The notes beneath the pieces are model-generated. The model was not told where the DNA came from. It saw only the letters and a list, made by a program, of their open reading frames with translations, and did not search any database. Shown here in pieces: positions 34,821-47,566 of a stretch of DNA of 64,000 bases. Position numbers and translations under genes: made by a program. Numbering within the stretch: the first letter of the stretch is position 1; each line of letters starts with the position of its first letter. This DNA is from Tamarix chinensis (taxonomy: Eukaryota > Streptophyta > Magnoliopsida > Caryophyllales > Tamaricaceae), in NCBI GenBank assembly GCA_030549775.1, contig CM060174.1, positions 52,516,707 to 52,580,706 of the forward strand, given 5' to 3'.

Positions 34821-35235
34821 AAGTCCCTGGATCTTATATGCAGGTTTTAGAGGATCAGGTAGATGACTTTGTGGCCTATGAGGACTTATGTAGGGCTGAG
34901 TGACTCCACCTATTTTAGGGTCGGGTGAAAAGTATATGTTATCTGGGTTATGCATTAATCTGGATACCCTTTTGGACTCTTGATCTGCGGTATCCTCTTT
35001 TATATTTTGGTATTTCAAAACTCATAATTAAACTCCAAACTCAGTATTTGTACTATAAATGTGCTTTTGTTTTATAATTTTCTTGTATTACCTTGAATGT
35101 TTTAGCCTTGTGATTGATGTAAGGATGGTTGCATAAACAAGAATTATGTAGATCACGACGGTAATCCCCACTATTTATACTTAGTTACTTTTGTTGCAAA
35201 TGAAATTTTTTAGTGGTAACAATTAGGGTGTTATA

Positions 35236-37117
35236 TTACCAACTAGTGGATTGCTTAGAGAGGCTAGGGGGAGAACATAGGGGCCTCGCCTATTTCCTTA
35301 GGGAGGAGGATTTACTTAAGGTTCTAGAGGATATCATAGAGGATACTAAGAGGGATAGTTAAGAGGTAGACTTAATTTCATCTACTAGATGAAGGCTTAT
35401 CAGTAGCTAGATGTGGTCACTGGTATGTTTTCTAACCTCTTAGGTGCATATTATATGTTATTTTATTTGATAACATCTTTTTTGTTTGTATCTATTACAT
35501 TTATTTCTAAAGTTTTATTATCTCCATCCCATAGTGTGTTTATTTATGTGATGTTATCCTCTTAGGATAATTTCAATTTCACTAGGATCTACTTGGTTGT
35601 GGCCTTATAGATAGATGAGGTATAATTCCTAGTGAACTTGGTTGAGTTGAGCCTACAGGAATTCAATGTTATCCTAGGTATGGTTATGTTAGGGAGATAC
35701 TGAGCTGTGATAGACTACATATAGAAGCAAGTTTTTTTAGGAGGACCTCTAGGTACAAGGGTCTCCTATAAGAGATGTAAGCCTAGGCTTATGATGAAGT
35801 TCCTATTTGCCTGTACGCTTTATTTGTTGTGCAGAGGGGATACCTTATGTATCTGTGTGGAATTTAGAAGTTGAACAAGGATGTATCGTCATTGGAGAAT
35901 ATTCTAGTTATTCGAGAGTTTTCTTTCGTGTTTCTAGAGGATATATGAGGTATACCATTGGTACATGAGATATACTTCACCATTGAGTTAGTATTAGGGG
36001 TCAGGCTAGTCCTAAAGACACCTTACCCGATGACATCAGTAGCTTGAAGGGATTTAAGGACTCATTTGGAGGATATAGTGGCTCACAGGTATATTCGTCG
36101 GAGTTTGTCTCCATGGGGATCATCGGTTTTATTTGTCAAGAATAAGGATGGGAGCCTTTGTATGTGTATCCATTATCGGGTTTTGAAATATTTGATAGTG
36201 AAGAAGCGATATCATATTCCTAAGATTGATGACTTGTTTGATTAGCATTAGAGTGCCTTAATTTTCTCAAAGATAAACTTGAGGTCATGTTATCATTAGC
36301 TACACATTGGTGTGGCAGACATCATGAAGACAACCTTTAGGATATGGTATAGACACCATGAGTTCATGGTGATGCCTTTTGGGTTCACTAATATGCTTGT
36401 TGTATTTACGGATTTGATGATGACAATTTTTTTGGCCATTCCTCCACTAGCTTGTGCTGGTTTTTATAGACGGTATTTTGGTATACTCTTAGAGTGGAGA
36501 AGATCATAAGAAACATCTTTGTATGATTTTTATACTCCTTAGAGTGTATAGGCTGTATACTAAATTCTATAACTTTGAGTTTTGGCTTTTTGAGGTTTCA
36601 TTTTCAAACCACGTGGTGTTAGTAGGAGAAGTCATGTTGATCTAACAAAGCTTTTAACAATTATTTTGTGAAAGACACCCACTAGTATCTCCTAGGTTAG
36701 TAGTTTCTTGGGCTTTATTGGTGCTATATATTCTTTGTACAAGACTTCTCAAAGTAGCGTGTCCCTTGATGAACCTTTTGAAAGAGATGACCAAATTTCA
36801 GTGGGATGAAGCATATGAGGGAGCATTTTATGAGTTAAAGTGGACTCTGACGACATCATCATTTTAACTCTGCCATTAGAATGAGATGGGTTCAAGGTCT
36901 ACTACTATACATCGAACATAGATGAGGTTGTGTATTGAGGTAATGTGGTAAGGTAGGGACTTACGCTTCTCATTAGTTGTAGTAATATGAGCAAAACTAC
37001 CTGACAACATATGAATTGGAGTTGGCAATTGTTATTTCTAAACTGAAAATTTGGAGTCATTATTTGTATGGGACTCAGTGAAGATACTTCATCAACCGTA
37101 AGAGCCTCAAGTATATA
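35236..37117 (+). pseudogene. Gypsy A pol, part 1: protease region, reverse transcriptase, RNase H
   Basis: A degenerate plus-strand pol. In order: a protease-side region with VELSLQEFNVILGM (about 35650); the pre-RT linker with EIYFTIELV; RT pieces including RRSLSPWGSSVLFVKNKDGS and PKIDDLFD (about 36225), then HEFMVMPFGFTN (36360-36395), matching the chromovirus RT order. An RNase H part ends in RKSLKYI at 37115. Many stops and shifts break it. RT copies RNA into DNA and RNase H removes the RNA strand. The frame is cut at 37117 by the Copia element. The active-site YxDD block after 36440 is not readable with certainty. Confidence 0.85.
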
Positions 37118-37500
37118 TGTTGAGGAATAGCATGGACTGAAAGGATCCAAACCAAATCAGAATTAACAAGATTATGAACAATTAAGGATTCAATCCCTAA
37201 AAAGAATAGTTAAGGAAAAACTTAGAGATCTTTATTCATATTCTTGGATAATTATAGGATGATTAAACTAATCAATCAATCAAGTACACATATCTAAAAT
37301 TTTATTTTAATGGAGAATTCTATGGAGAAGAAGAAGAATTTGGGTTACATGACTTTGATGCTAGGGTTCATCATGTCTCCTTTTAAAGAATATAAATCCA
37401 TATAGAGAAAAACAACGTGTTTTAAAAATAAAGAAAAAACACAGTCTATGTTTAGGAAACATAAGAGCCCTAAGTTTCTCACATAATTCTACATTGTACA
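37118..37500 (-). repeat. Copia LTR (3' LTR in element orientation)
   Basis: 383 bp from TGTTGAGGAATAGC to CATTGTACA on the plus strand. On the minus strand a purine-rich tract (GTTAGAGGAGTTTAG) lies just before it, as expected for the polypurine tract. Confidence 0.8.
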
Positions 37501-37652
37501 CTAAACTCCTCTAACACTTGCATAAACCAACACAATGTTATGATGTGATTTGAATACCCAATCAAAAATCACAAGTCTCTACCTTAGCAAAATATTTATG
37601 ACACATGACATGTAAAGACCTATACAAAATACCTTAGCCTAACAAAAGGGCC

Positions 37653-39175
37653 TCATGGCTTATGAACACCAATTAAGTTTGAGAAACACTCAAACTTACC
37701 CACAATTAGTGGCTTAGTTAGCATATCAGCTGGATTATCTAAAATACCCACTATCTCCAACATAACTTTGCCTGCAACAACAACAATACTCTAGATAAAG
37801 TGAAACCTGATAGCAATGTGCTTTGTTCAATGATGACAAGAATTCTAATTCTTTGCTAAATAGATAACACTCTAGCTATCACCATGAATAACTGGAGCAC
37901 CATAAATAAACCCAACTCTCGCATTAAACCACCAATCTACAAGGATTCTTGAAAAGGCTCTTTCATTACCACATACTCTACCTTAGTAGTGGACACGACA
38001 ATCACTTTCTGCAAGGAAAACCTCTAGCTAATAGTTGAACAACCAAGAAAAAAAACATATCAACTAGTGGGTCTCGTTTCATCAAGGCATCCACCATAGT
38101 CATAGTCCATGATCCCAACCAGCAAATTAGCTGATCTCCCATACTTAATACAAGCATATGCTATTCCCTTGAAGACCCTATGGATCCACTTCACTGCTTG
38201 CCAGTGATCCATTCATAAATTCACCATATATCAACTAAAACACTAGTAGCTTGAGTAATATCATATCGGGTACATACCATAGCATATATGATATAACAAC
38301 ATTCGAATATGGAATAATCGCCATGAGCTGCTCTTCCTTTTCGTATTTGGGATAACCCAAAGCAGATAATTTGAAGTGAGTAGTTAATGGAGTGCTCGCC
38401 ATCTTGTTCTCCATCATATAAAATCTCTCCAACACCTTATTCGCATAAGACTCTTTTGACAACTATAAAAGCTTATAGTCACGGTTTTTAATGATCCCTT
38501 ATGCCATGGATTCTCTGTGTAGCTCCAATATCATTCATCTCAAACTCATTCTTCAACATTACTTCACCTTATAAACAACATACATATCTTTTTCTATCAT
38601 ATGCATGTCATCAACATATATCTAAAGATACACAAAATAACCACCTTCCATCTCCTTCAAGTACACACATCCATCATACTCACACTAGAAGAAACCATAC
38701 TCAAGCATAAACGAATCAAATCATTTATACCATTGTCTAGGAGACTACTTTAAACTATATAATGACCACTTCAATAGGAACACATGATCACGCTTTCCCT
38801 CAACCACAAACCCATTAGGCTACCACATGTAAATCTCCTCATAGAGCTCACCATGCAAAATTACAATTTTAACATTAAACTATTCCAACTTAAAATCATG
38901 CATAGTCATAAGCACACAAAAGGTACAAATAGAAGTATATGTAACCATAGGACAAAATACTTCATTATAGTCCACGCATGGAATCTGATTGAATCTATTT
39001 GTAACTAAATAAGCCTTGTACCTTGGTGTCTTGACCCATAGAGCTCCCTATTTGAACTTAAGCACCCACTTGTAATCAACAATGTTTTTCTTCTTGGGTG
39101 CCTACACAAGTTACCAAGTCTAATTATTTAATAAGGACTCCATCTCCTCCTCTATAGTAGCACACTACTCAGTAG
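37653..39175 (-). pseudogene. Copia pol, C-terminal part: reverse transcriptase and RNase H
   Basis: Read on the minus strand from the CACTA insertion leftwards. Recognisable RT pieces are ATIEEEMESLLNN (start of RT), VDYKWVLKFK, NRFNQIPCVDYNEVFCP, HGELYEEIYMWQPNGF, the catalytic YVDDM and SKESYANKVLERFYMM. RNase H pieces follow, ending DNPADMLTKPL and a final stop at 37655-37653. Several in-frame stops disrupt it (mostly TAG). It completes the pol polyprotein whose first part lies at 47567-49980. The function in life was reverse transcription and RNA-strand removal. Confidence 0.9.
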
Positions 39176-39589
39176 AATTACTACAAAATATTTACTTTCT
39201 GCTAACAAGACCTTATCTATTGGCAAAATCTATTTTTTTTATCAGAAAAAGCTTTTGCCAACATAATTTTTTTTGTGAGAAAACTGTGGGTAAACACTCA
39301 GTGCTTAAAAGTTTTACCCATAGATATATATTATTTGTTGAGAATAACTAATAATGCCCACAGATGTTTATTTGTTTGTAAAACTTAGGCCCATACTTAT
39401 ATTTGTAAGTAAAATTATTAACAAGATTTGTTGATAATACCTATTACCACAATATCCACTTGTTTTAACAATTTATTCTGATATAAAATTAACTACACTA
39501 TATATAATTATAATTGTATGGTATAAAATAGTTAGTTGTTTAGCTCCCAAATTCATAATAGTCCGCTATGTACAATACTATATATACCA

Positions 39590-39835
39590 CTTGTAACATA
39601 AGCCAACATACAAAAATATCTTTATAAACTGACATACAAAAGCATCAAGTATCTTTATAAGCTGACAAACAAAATCACCGAACATCATCAAAAGCTAACA
39701 TATATATAAAAGCATAGAGCATCATCATAAATTGACATACAAAAACATCACACATCTTCATAAGCAAGCAAACAAAAGCATTGAACATCTTTATAAGTCG
39801 ACTCACAAAAGCATCTTTATAAATGTACCAAACAT
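39590..39835 (-). repeat. 33-bp tandem repeat within the CACTA element
   Basis: About seven imperfect units like CTGACATACAAAAGCATC-AAGTATCTTTATAAG. The period of 33 bp is 11 codons. It is largely open on the minus strand, giving an 11-residue repeat (for example LIKMFNAFVCL). Confidence 0.75.
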
Positions 39836-39915
39836 CATCCACTGAATTCTCATCTTCAGCATCATCCTTTTCATTCATGTCATCCTCCATTTGATAATAA
39901 TCATCAACATGTTTT
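39675..39915 (-). pseudogene. Possible last exon of CACTA-borne gene, minus strand
   Basis: After a TTTTTAG acceptor-like site (minus strand, near 39915) an open stretch begins with acidic sequence (MEDDMNEKDDAEDENSVDD) and continues into the 11-residue repeat until 39675. Acidic C-termini are seen in some plant CACTA proteins, but no domain is recognisable. It may be only a chance frame. Confidence 0.25.
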
Positions 39916-40136
39916 CCCTAAAAATATATGCATTTAACTTAGTCTAATTAACATAAATTCATGCCAAAAAGCTAGATAATGAAGGTATTTTTAAATCTTT
40001 CTAAAAATAATACATTACATTAAGAAATCTATTGTATATGGTTGAAGACATATATGGTGAAATTAGTAATTTAGAGAGCCTAATAATATATTTATAAGTG
40101 AAATTATCTATAATATGAATGAATGCTTGATATAAA

Positions 40137-43100
40137 CACTACTACAAAATATGAGTTAGACAACAGCTAAACCACAACAGTTTTGATTACCATTAGTATA
40201 GGTTACCTCTACCAATGGTTAAAACAACTCTCGTTATAAATGGCCTTGAATTGAGAAGTAGAAAAATGGACTATAAAATTGAGAATGGTTAAAGTGTATA
40301 TTTTCTACAGTTGTGGTTATTTTTGTTGATAAAAATAAAATAGGTAATACAACATATTACAACGGTTTTTTACTCTGTTGCTAATAATTCAAAATGATGA
40401 TGAGTAGACTCAATATCAACACTGATTTTTATGCTGTTGATAAATTGAGGCCAATTAATTTAACAACCTCGGTAATAGAACTATTCTCTTCAAGTATTAA
40501 ATTTCAACTTTTTACAACACCACAACACTTGCATCCTCACCTTGATTATTGGTCATTGTCCTATGAACTTGCCATTACCCTCACCCTCCATCACTATAAG
40601 GAACCCAAACCCTCATCCTCACCACCATGATTCTCATTCATCAAGTATTCATTTGTTTTGTCCTTTAGAACAAGCCATATGATCTATTCTGCACACCACA
40701 TGATTGAATCATGAGTTGTTTGTGTCTTGTACTCAAGTAACTATCTCTTCTACCTTTCACTTTAAATCTTTTTTTAGATTAATTAGTCATTCGGGGTTTA
40801 GATTCGTCGGTTGTAGGGTTCAATTTGAGGTTCAAAGGATTTTATTGTGATGAGGAGCACAATGAATCATTCATTGAGTATATCTTGTATTCTTTTTCTT
40901 TCCACCGAATCAATTGCATTTTAAGACTCATCATTTGTACGCTTTATTGAATTCTTATTCTAGCTTTTCATTCATGTGTTATTGTAGCTACTAGATCTTG
41001 TTTACCATGCTTGGTTGTGTGTTGGATTATGCCACTAAAATGATATGATATATCCCAAGAGGCATATTAATTAGCTGAAAAGGCTTTAGGATCATACTAC
41101 TATTCAATGGAAATATTTTTTTAATTACCCAAACAGTTTCTTTTGCTTAATTAATGTTTTTTTTTGTGAAGGCCAAATGTTTATTAGTAAGATTTTTCTT
41201 TTCGTAGTTTGCCTTTTATAATTTTTTAAAAGTTAATAGGTATCATCTTGAATGAGGATTAGCCATGAATTTCTAGTTATATAATTGTGAAAGATTCTGA
41301 GAATATGAAGGTGAAGAATTATCAATGAGAAAGTTTCCAAACCTCTAGTGTCTAAGACTCTCCCTAATTCTAGTTTTTGGAGTTTTACACTCTAACAAAG
41401 TGGAAATTTTCTTCACATAAACTTTAGGTTTCATCAATTAGTGCTTTCATTGATAGTCAAACTCAATGAATGCCTCAAATGATCTCCTAATATGTTGTTA
41501 CTATTGCTTATAGAAGTTGTTTATTGTATCGATTGTTAAATTTCAACATGATCTTTGAAAGAACTATTTTGTGCATCCATACGAAGTTAATACATGAACC
41601 ACATATTATTTCCGTGTTGTAGGGAATTTTTAGTTGTTGATGCTAAAGGATTTTTTCATTTAAAAAAAATATGAATCTTATAAGATTAAATAAATAGGAA
41701 ATCTTATATCATTTAGCCAATGCAACCTATCTTGAAGTCCTTAGTTGAGGAATTCATACATCCACTTTCTCTTGGTATTCTTATCTAGAATCTATGATGG
41801 CTTGGTTGTGCTAATGATGTGACTAGTTTTTCATAAACTTCATTTGTAGTATTCAGAGATATTCAAATAAATCTTGTGTATTATTTGCTAAAGTGTATGT
41901 GCTTAATTTGCACCAATTGTTACATCTAAGTTGATTGTGGCATGATAAAATCATTTTGCTTCTTTTCTTATTTATAGGTGTTGATGAAATCTTTTTCATA
42001 CATTAGGAGAACTCGTGTTGTCCAGTGGTGCCCTATGTTTCAGTTTGATCTTCAATATACGAATATCTTGCTGAAGATGCTCTTGATTTCATGAGTGAAG
42101 CATTTGTTTGTCTCTTTTGTTTGTGATTTTTTGGGGGTATGATAGTATAAGTGAAGAGAGGACCTGGTACCATTATTTCTTAGGAAATAATCTTATGTTT
42201 ACCTTTTGAATTCCTGGATTTTTTGGTTTTAGGATTGTGAAGTTTTACTTAAGGGTGTTGGAGGCATATAGGCACACTTCTAGTTTTAATTTTTGCTTAA
42301 TTAAGTAACCCCTAACTTGATTTTGTGTGTTATTATAAAATAAATATATTAATTAAGTTCTCCTACCACCTTAGTTTTCTCTTTTCTTTCTTAATTGCAT
42401 CTGTGTTTCTCCCTCCTCCTAATACGTGCTACATAAATACGGCAATATCAAGTTCCTTGTGAATAACATTTAGGATGGAAAAGGTTTTGTCTATGATTAA
42501 GTGGTAAGCTCTCAAAGAGTTTCTAATTTTTTTATCTTCTTTATATTTTATATTTATTTGATTTAGATATACATATGAAATTGAGCTTTTGTTTTGAGAA
42601 AATTATGGTTTTATTTGATGTTCAGTTACACCTTATTTCTATCTAAGGTTTTATCTTATTTTATTAACATATTGTTATCTTGTGCTTGATGAATTTTGTT
42701 CCTCAATCTTTGAGATTCTTACCAATAGTATTGACAGTTAGAGCTATTGTTCAATTATGAGTTCGAAAAACACACATAGAAACGAAAAAAAAAGAAAAGA
42801 AAAGGAGAAAATGAGGAAATAGGAAAATGGAGAACAAAAATAATTTTATCCAAGCATGAGTGTAGAGGAAAAAGAAAAGCCTTCTATGGATGTTGAAGAT
42901 GAGTTGATGGAGAGGGGAAAAGCTCATGTTTAGACCAGAGTAAGCGTTGTTGAACCAAGATGCAATAACACAATTATGAATCATGAATTTGCCAATCAAA
43001 ATGCATGAAGCATGTTAACAAAAATGACAATCAATTAGTTAAAGTTATAATTTAATTAGTATAAATAAAATAAATTCTTGTACTTATTAAAGTATTAATT

Positions 43101-44197
43101 ATGGAAAGAAGAAATTAAAAGTGCGAAGGTACGTTCTTACTGATACTAGTGGTAAAGTTTATGTGTTCTGAGTACATATAATGGGGTTGTTCTTATAGTT
43201 TCATATTTTTAAACTACCTCAACTTCTTTGTTGGAATTTATTCTGTGACATTCAATCACTAAGCTTTGGACCTGTATTTCATAGATTACACCTAACTTGA
43301 ACGCTTTTTTTTATTCTAAATGTGAAGCCGTTAGGAAAGATCTACGTGAACCTAATCAAAAAAGTTTATTAAAAAACTAGAGCGGAAAACCCTTGGTTTC
43401 CATCAAGTAATGGAGATGGTCCATGCTAATGCAACCGCAAGGGAAAAGAGATGGAGAAAGAAGAGGGATGTAGAGTTGAATGTTAGAGAAGGAAGGGGAA
43501 TTACTACACCGTTTTGAGTATGATCAAGGCATTTTTCTCCTATTTCTTTTCTAGCATATAATTCCTAGCTACCCAATATATTCATACGCTTATTAAGTTA
43601 TCTAGTTTGTTAGATTTTAGTCCTAGTTGGTCATTTCATTTATTTACTTTAGTTAGTCATTGAATTTGGAATTCTATATTTGGGAGTTTCTAATGAATAA
43701 TGTAATGGATGCGTTGTAAATTATTGGAATAAATTTCAGGATGTGGTTTATAGAGGTTGTGTATATATTTTACTAGAAATAAGATCATATCATTATATTT
43801 TGTGTGTTGGAAATTTATATATAATGAAAAAGGAATATGATAAATATGGATCATGTACTAATTGTAGTTGATTGGAAAACATGTTTAAAATGGTAAAAAT
43901 GCCATCCATAACAATTATCAAGCTATTCGTAAGCATTAGTCACAACAATGGAATATATATAGATAACGGTGGAGGTGATTATTTACAATGGTTCTTCGCT
44001 TATTGTTAAAGATATTCCACAATGGTTAAAAAGGTTATTGACAATGGTTAAAGAACCGTTGTCAAAAGTCTATTTTATAATGGTGACCAAAATTGTTGTC
44101 TTTTAAGACCCCTAAACACACCGCATGCAATTAAAATAGCCTACACTCGTTGTTAATGGTGATAGGAACTGATATCTTTTCAATTTTTGTCGTAGTG
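40137..44197. mobile_element. Inner CACTA-type DNA transposon (4,061 bp), nested in the first
   Basis: The left terminus is CACTACTACAAAATATGAG; the right terminus read inwards is CACTACGACAAAAATTGAA. The 3-bp duplication AAA flanks it (40134-40136 and 44198-44200). Subterminal repeats of AATGGTTAAA/AACCGTTGTC type cluster at both ends (40210-40380 and 43975-44070), including a near-perfect inverted pair around GACAATGGTT (44038). The interior has no ORF with a recognisable transposase, so the element is non-autonomous. It may carry captured sequence: a splice-like TTTCAG at about 42032 is followed by a short frame, but I recognise nothing. Confidence 0.88.
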
Positions 44198-45399
44198 AAA
44201 TGCAACACATTATAGCTAGTCAATTCTTGATACCTATACCGGTAGTATAAAAGTTTAATTATATTATACACTATATTATTAGTTATTATGTTTATAATAT
44301 AGATATCTTCTCAACTATAATTATAGCAAATTCTTTGATGATAGAAGATAAATTTAAGGTAAAGCTTTCAACTCAATTGGTAGTGTAGTAGTGTGTAATA
44401 CTAATAGAGTAAAAAACATAAAAAATCGTAGACAAATTAGGAAAATTAGGAAAACTTAGTAAAAAAAAGGTTGGCCGGTTAGGACTAAGATCATGGTAGA
44501 GTCGATTTATTCTACAAGTTCAAATTTTTAGAGCTCTCGTTTATGTTATTCCAAGATGTGTGGTTTCTAGAACTTGTATAAATAAACCCATGCTTTAGGC
44601 CCAAACAAAGCATGCATATACATAAGAATGTTGAAGTATGAAATCATTAATCATGCCAAACCTAATAGCTTAAGCTTTTAGGTTCAATAGTTCAAATACA
44701 TAGTCTAGGAAAGGACTACTTATCATCTAAAAAGAGAGACATCCTGAATGAATCCTCTATTTAGGTATACTCTAGTTAAACTAAAATATAATTGATATAA
44801 TAGTTTATCTAACAATTTCCCTTAGACACTTATCAAGACTTTAATTTCTTTTCATAAATGATGTAATTAGGGAACTAATTTTACTTACACACATTGGTAG
44901 GTATTATTAAGTGTCAATGTTCTTTCTATTTTGAATGTCTTAACATGGCCACCTTTTAAACGTTATGTCATTCAATGAACAACAACACACATATAACAAA
45001 AATGCTTGGTAGACACTAAATAAGAAAATGATACCTAATTGGGTAAATAATATAACTCAAAGATCAACACAATTTTAAATCTGCAAGAGTTTTAGCCTAT
45101 CCACTTTTGATTAATTTATCACAAATTTCTCAATTTGATAATTCTAATATAAAATTAAATAAATCATATTGTATAGTCAATTTATAAAAAATAATGTAAT
45201 TAGATAAATCCAAACAATTTGGATATAACTGGGTTAAAAATTCCAAAATCCTTGAAATTGGCCTAATTAACACAAATCAATCCAACCAAAATACACATAA
45301 AACACACATAAATCAATCCCAACCATCAATTTGGCTTACCATAATCCAATCACAACAAAATCAATTCAAATTAGAATTTAGGGTTTGAAAATTATATCT

Positions 45400-45930
45400 A
45401 TGAATCAAGCTCACTAGGGCTTGTTAGAGTCAAGTAGATGATCAGTTGATTGTTGGAATGGTTTTTAGATGTTGTCAGTGTGCTTTAGTTGATGTCACTT
45501 TTTTTAGATCCTTAGAAGGGGTAGCTGTGGAGGTCTTAAACTGCTGGGTGTCATTGCTCTACTTGACCATTGTTGGCATCCGTCACCGATCTTGTTGCTA
45601 CTGAAGTTTACTTATGATGGTCTGAGGTGGTGGGTGGGAGAAGTGATGGTGAACAAAGGTGGAGGTTGATGGTACTAGAGTGGGGTTGAGAAAAATCCTT
45701 TGCTCCTATGCTCGCATTTGTTGTTGTTCTTGTTGGTTGCTGTAGTGCTTGCTAGCATCATCCTTAGCTCGTGTTGGTTTCTCCGCTAGCCTTGTCGTTT
45801 GGAGGTGGTGGTTCGTGGCTAGAGACAGAGGAGTTTTGGTGTTTGATTTCATGTAGAAGAAAAATAATAGGGAGAGGGAAGATAGTAAGGGGTGGTTATC
45901 AATCGACATATTTTTTTTTTACTTTAACAA
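45400..45930. other. GT-rich stretch in the outer CACTA element
   Basis: Less AT-rich than its surroundings, with alternating GTTG/TGGTG words. Frames on both strands are low-complexity. Possibly captured or UTR-like DNA; nothing recognised. Confidence 0.35.
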
Positions 45931-46828
45931 ATATTAAAAAAAGGATAATTAAAAAACTTTTAATTAAGTTAAATTATAATAGAAATACTATTATAAAAAC
46001 TATAAACAGTTTTTTAGATAAAAATAAAAGACTTATCTAAATAAATATTTTTACTTTTAATAAATTGTAATGCTTATTATAATAAAAAATACAATGAAAA
46101 AAATATCATTTAAAATACATTAAAAAAATATTTTTATAAATGTTTGAGTGACTAACAATAATTTAACACATTTTCAAAAAGTCTTTCATAATATAAAATG
46201 TAAAAAAAGGAAATAAAAATACAAATAAGCTATGAAAATATTTAATTTAATATTTTTTTAAGATCTTATCGACCTTATAAAAATAAATAAATTCAAAAAT
46301 GAAAATATTTACTATGGATAAAGATATTAAAAGGTTTTATAATAGACGATATTAAAGATAATATTTCAAATACATGAGAGATCTACTCTTATAAAATTTT
46401 AAATGGCTAAGAATAATTTAATATATTTTTAAAAAGCCCTTTATTAACCTTGTTTCTATTAATAATAATTAATTAATATAATATTGACTATAATAATTAT
46501 AATTTTTTTCTTACAAATAATATAATTAATTTTATTTACTAATAATATTATTACTATCTAATAATATTATTAAATAATAAATTAATATTATTTAAAAATA
46601 TTTAATATAAAATTATATTTTATGATGTTTTATTAAGAAAATATTAATGAAAATTTATAATAAAAAACTAATAATAATCATTAGTAATAATTAATAATAA
46701 AATATATTAGTATAATAATTGTGAATAATTATTAAAAATAATTAAAAATGAGAAATAACATATAAATATGAATAATGTTAATATTAATCATAATTTCCAA
46801 TAATTAGTAATAATTTTTTTTATTAACA

Positions 46829-46862
<34 letters not shown>

Positions 46863-47340
46863 TCCTAAAATAATTATTCATATTAATAATTAATAAATAA
46901 TTATATTAATAAGAATAATATGAATCACTATTTAAAAAAATTAATAATAGTATTTAATAAATCTGAATATTTTATTAATAATGTGAATGATTTTTTATCA
47001 TTTTTATTATTATTAATATAATATAAATTTGAATGATAATAAATTAATAATAAATTAATTGAATAGTAAGTGGTAGTAGATATAATATATATTATTTCAT
47101 TATAATTACTAAAAGACACCATTATAAACAATAATAATACAAAAAATAGAAATAAAATAATAATTAATAAAAATATATGAAACTATTATTTCTAATAATG
47201 AATTAATTATTATTAATATTATTATTATTATTATTATTGTTATTATATTAAGAAGAATAGAATTAATCATTATTTAAATTATATAAAAATAAATATTATT
47301 CTTGTATTTCATAAACACTAATACCAATAGGTATATGAGT
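45931..47340. other. Extremely AT-rich segment
   Basis: About 1.4 kb made almost only of A and T, with AAT/ATT runs at 46830-46862 and 47218-47240 and no gene. Composition differs sharply from both the CACTA ends and the Copia DNA around it. Confidence 0.8.
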
Positions 47341-47566
47341 GAGTATTAGTTCTATTGTTGTAATGCTACTAATAACCACATATATGAGAGAAGGTAAAAG
47401 ATCTGTTGGTATAACATATTAATACCAATGGATAAAAAAATTTCTATTAGAAAAACTACATTATTGCCCATAGAAAATTATCTATTAGTATTAGTAGCTT
47501 TTACCAATAGAAAAAATATTTGTACCTAAGTTTCTGTTAGGAAAATTTAATTATTTTGTAGTGAAT

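Larger units (their letters stand above)
31470..35235 (+). mobile_element. Solo LTR inserted in Gypsy A gag (3,766 bp)
   Basis: It starts TATAATACCCCAAAATTTTGC (TG changed to TA) and ends AATTAGGGTGTTATA. Flanks are GTACC (31465-31469) and TTACC (35236-35240), agreeing at four of five bases. The module order is complete: pyrimidine-rich upstream tract, TA repeat acting as a likely TATA region (32124-32152), a large CTT array (32234-32443), TTGGTAAGGATAC block (33140), CCAC...GTGG repeats (34200-34600), hairpin block (34760-34820) and the 3' end. No coding capacity. Confidence 0.88.
39179..47563. mobile_element. CACTA-type DNA transposon nested in the Copia pol (8,385 bp including inner element)
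   Basis: The right terminus read inwards is CACTACAAAATAATTA; the left is TACTACAAAATATTTA (C changed to T). Both sides have the 3-bp duplication AAT (39176-39178 and 47564-47566), and the Copia reading frame continues across the site. These are the hallmarks of the En/Spm (CACTA) superfamily. Short subterminal words (CTATTGG, ACCAATAG, TTTACCCATAG) occur near both ends. No transposase gene could be recognised; a weak C-terminal candidate lies at 39675-39900 on the minus strand. Removing the inner element leaves about 4.3 kb, so it is non-autonomous or gutted. Confidence 0.88.

Noticed and set aside
45706..45909. 67-codon minus-strand frame rich in Ser/Leu
   Set aside because: Low complexity, no family resemblance, inside a transposon.
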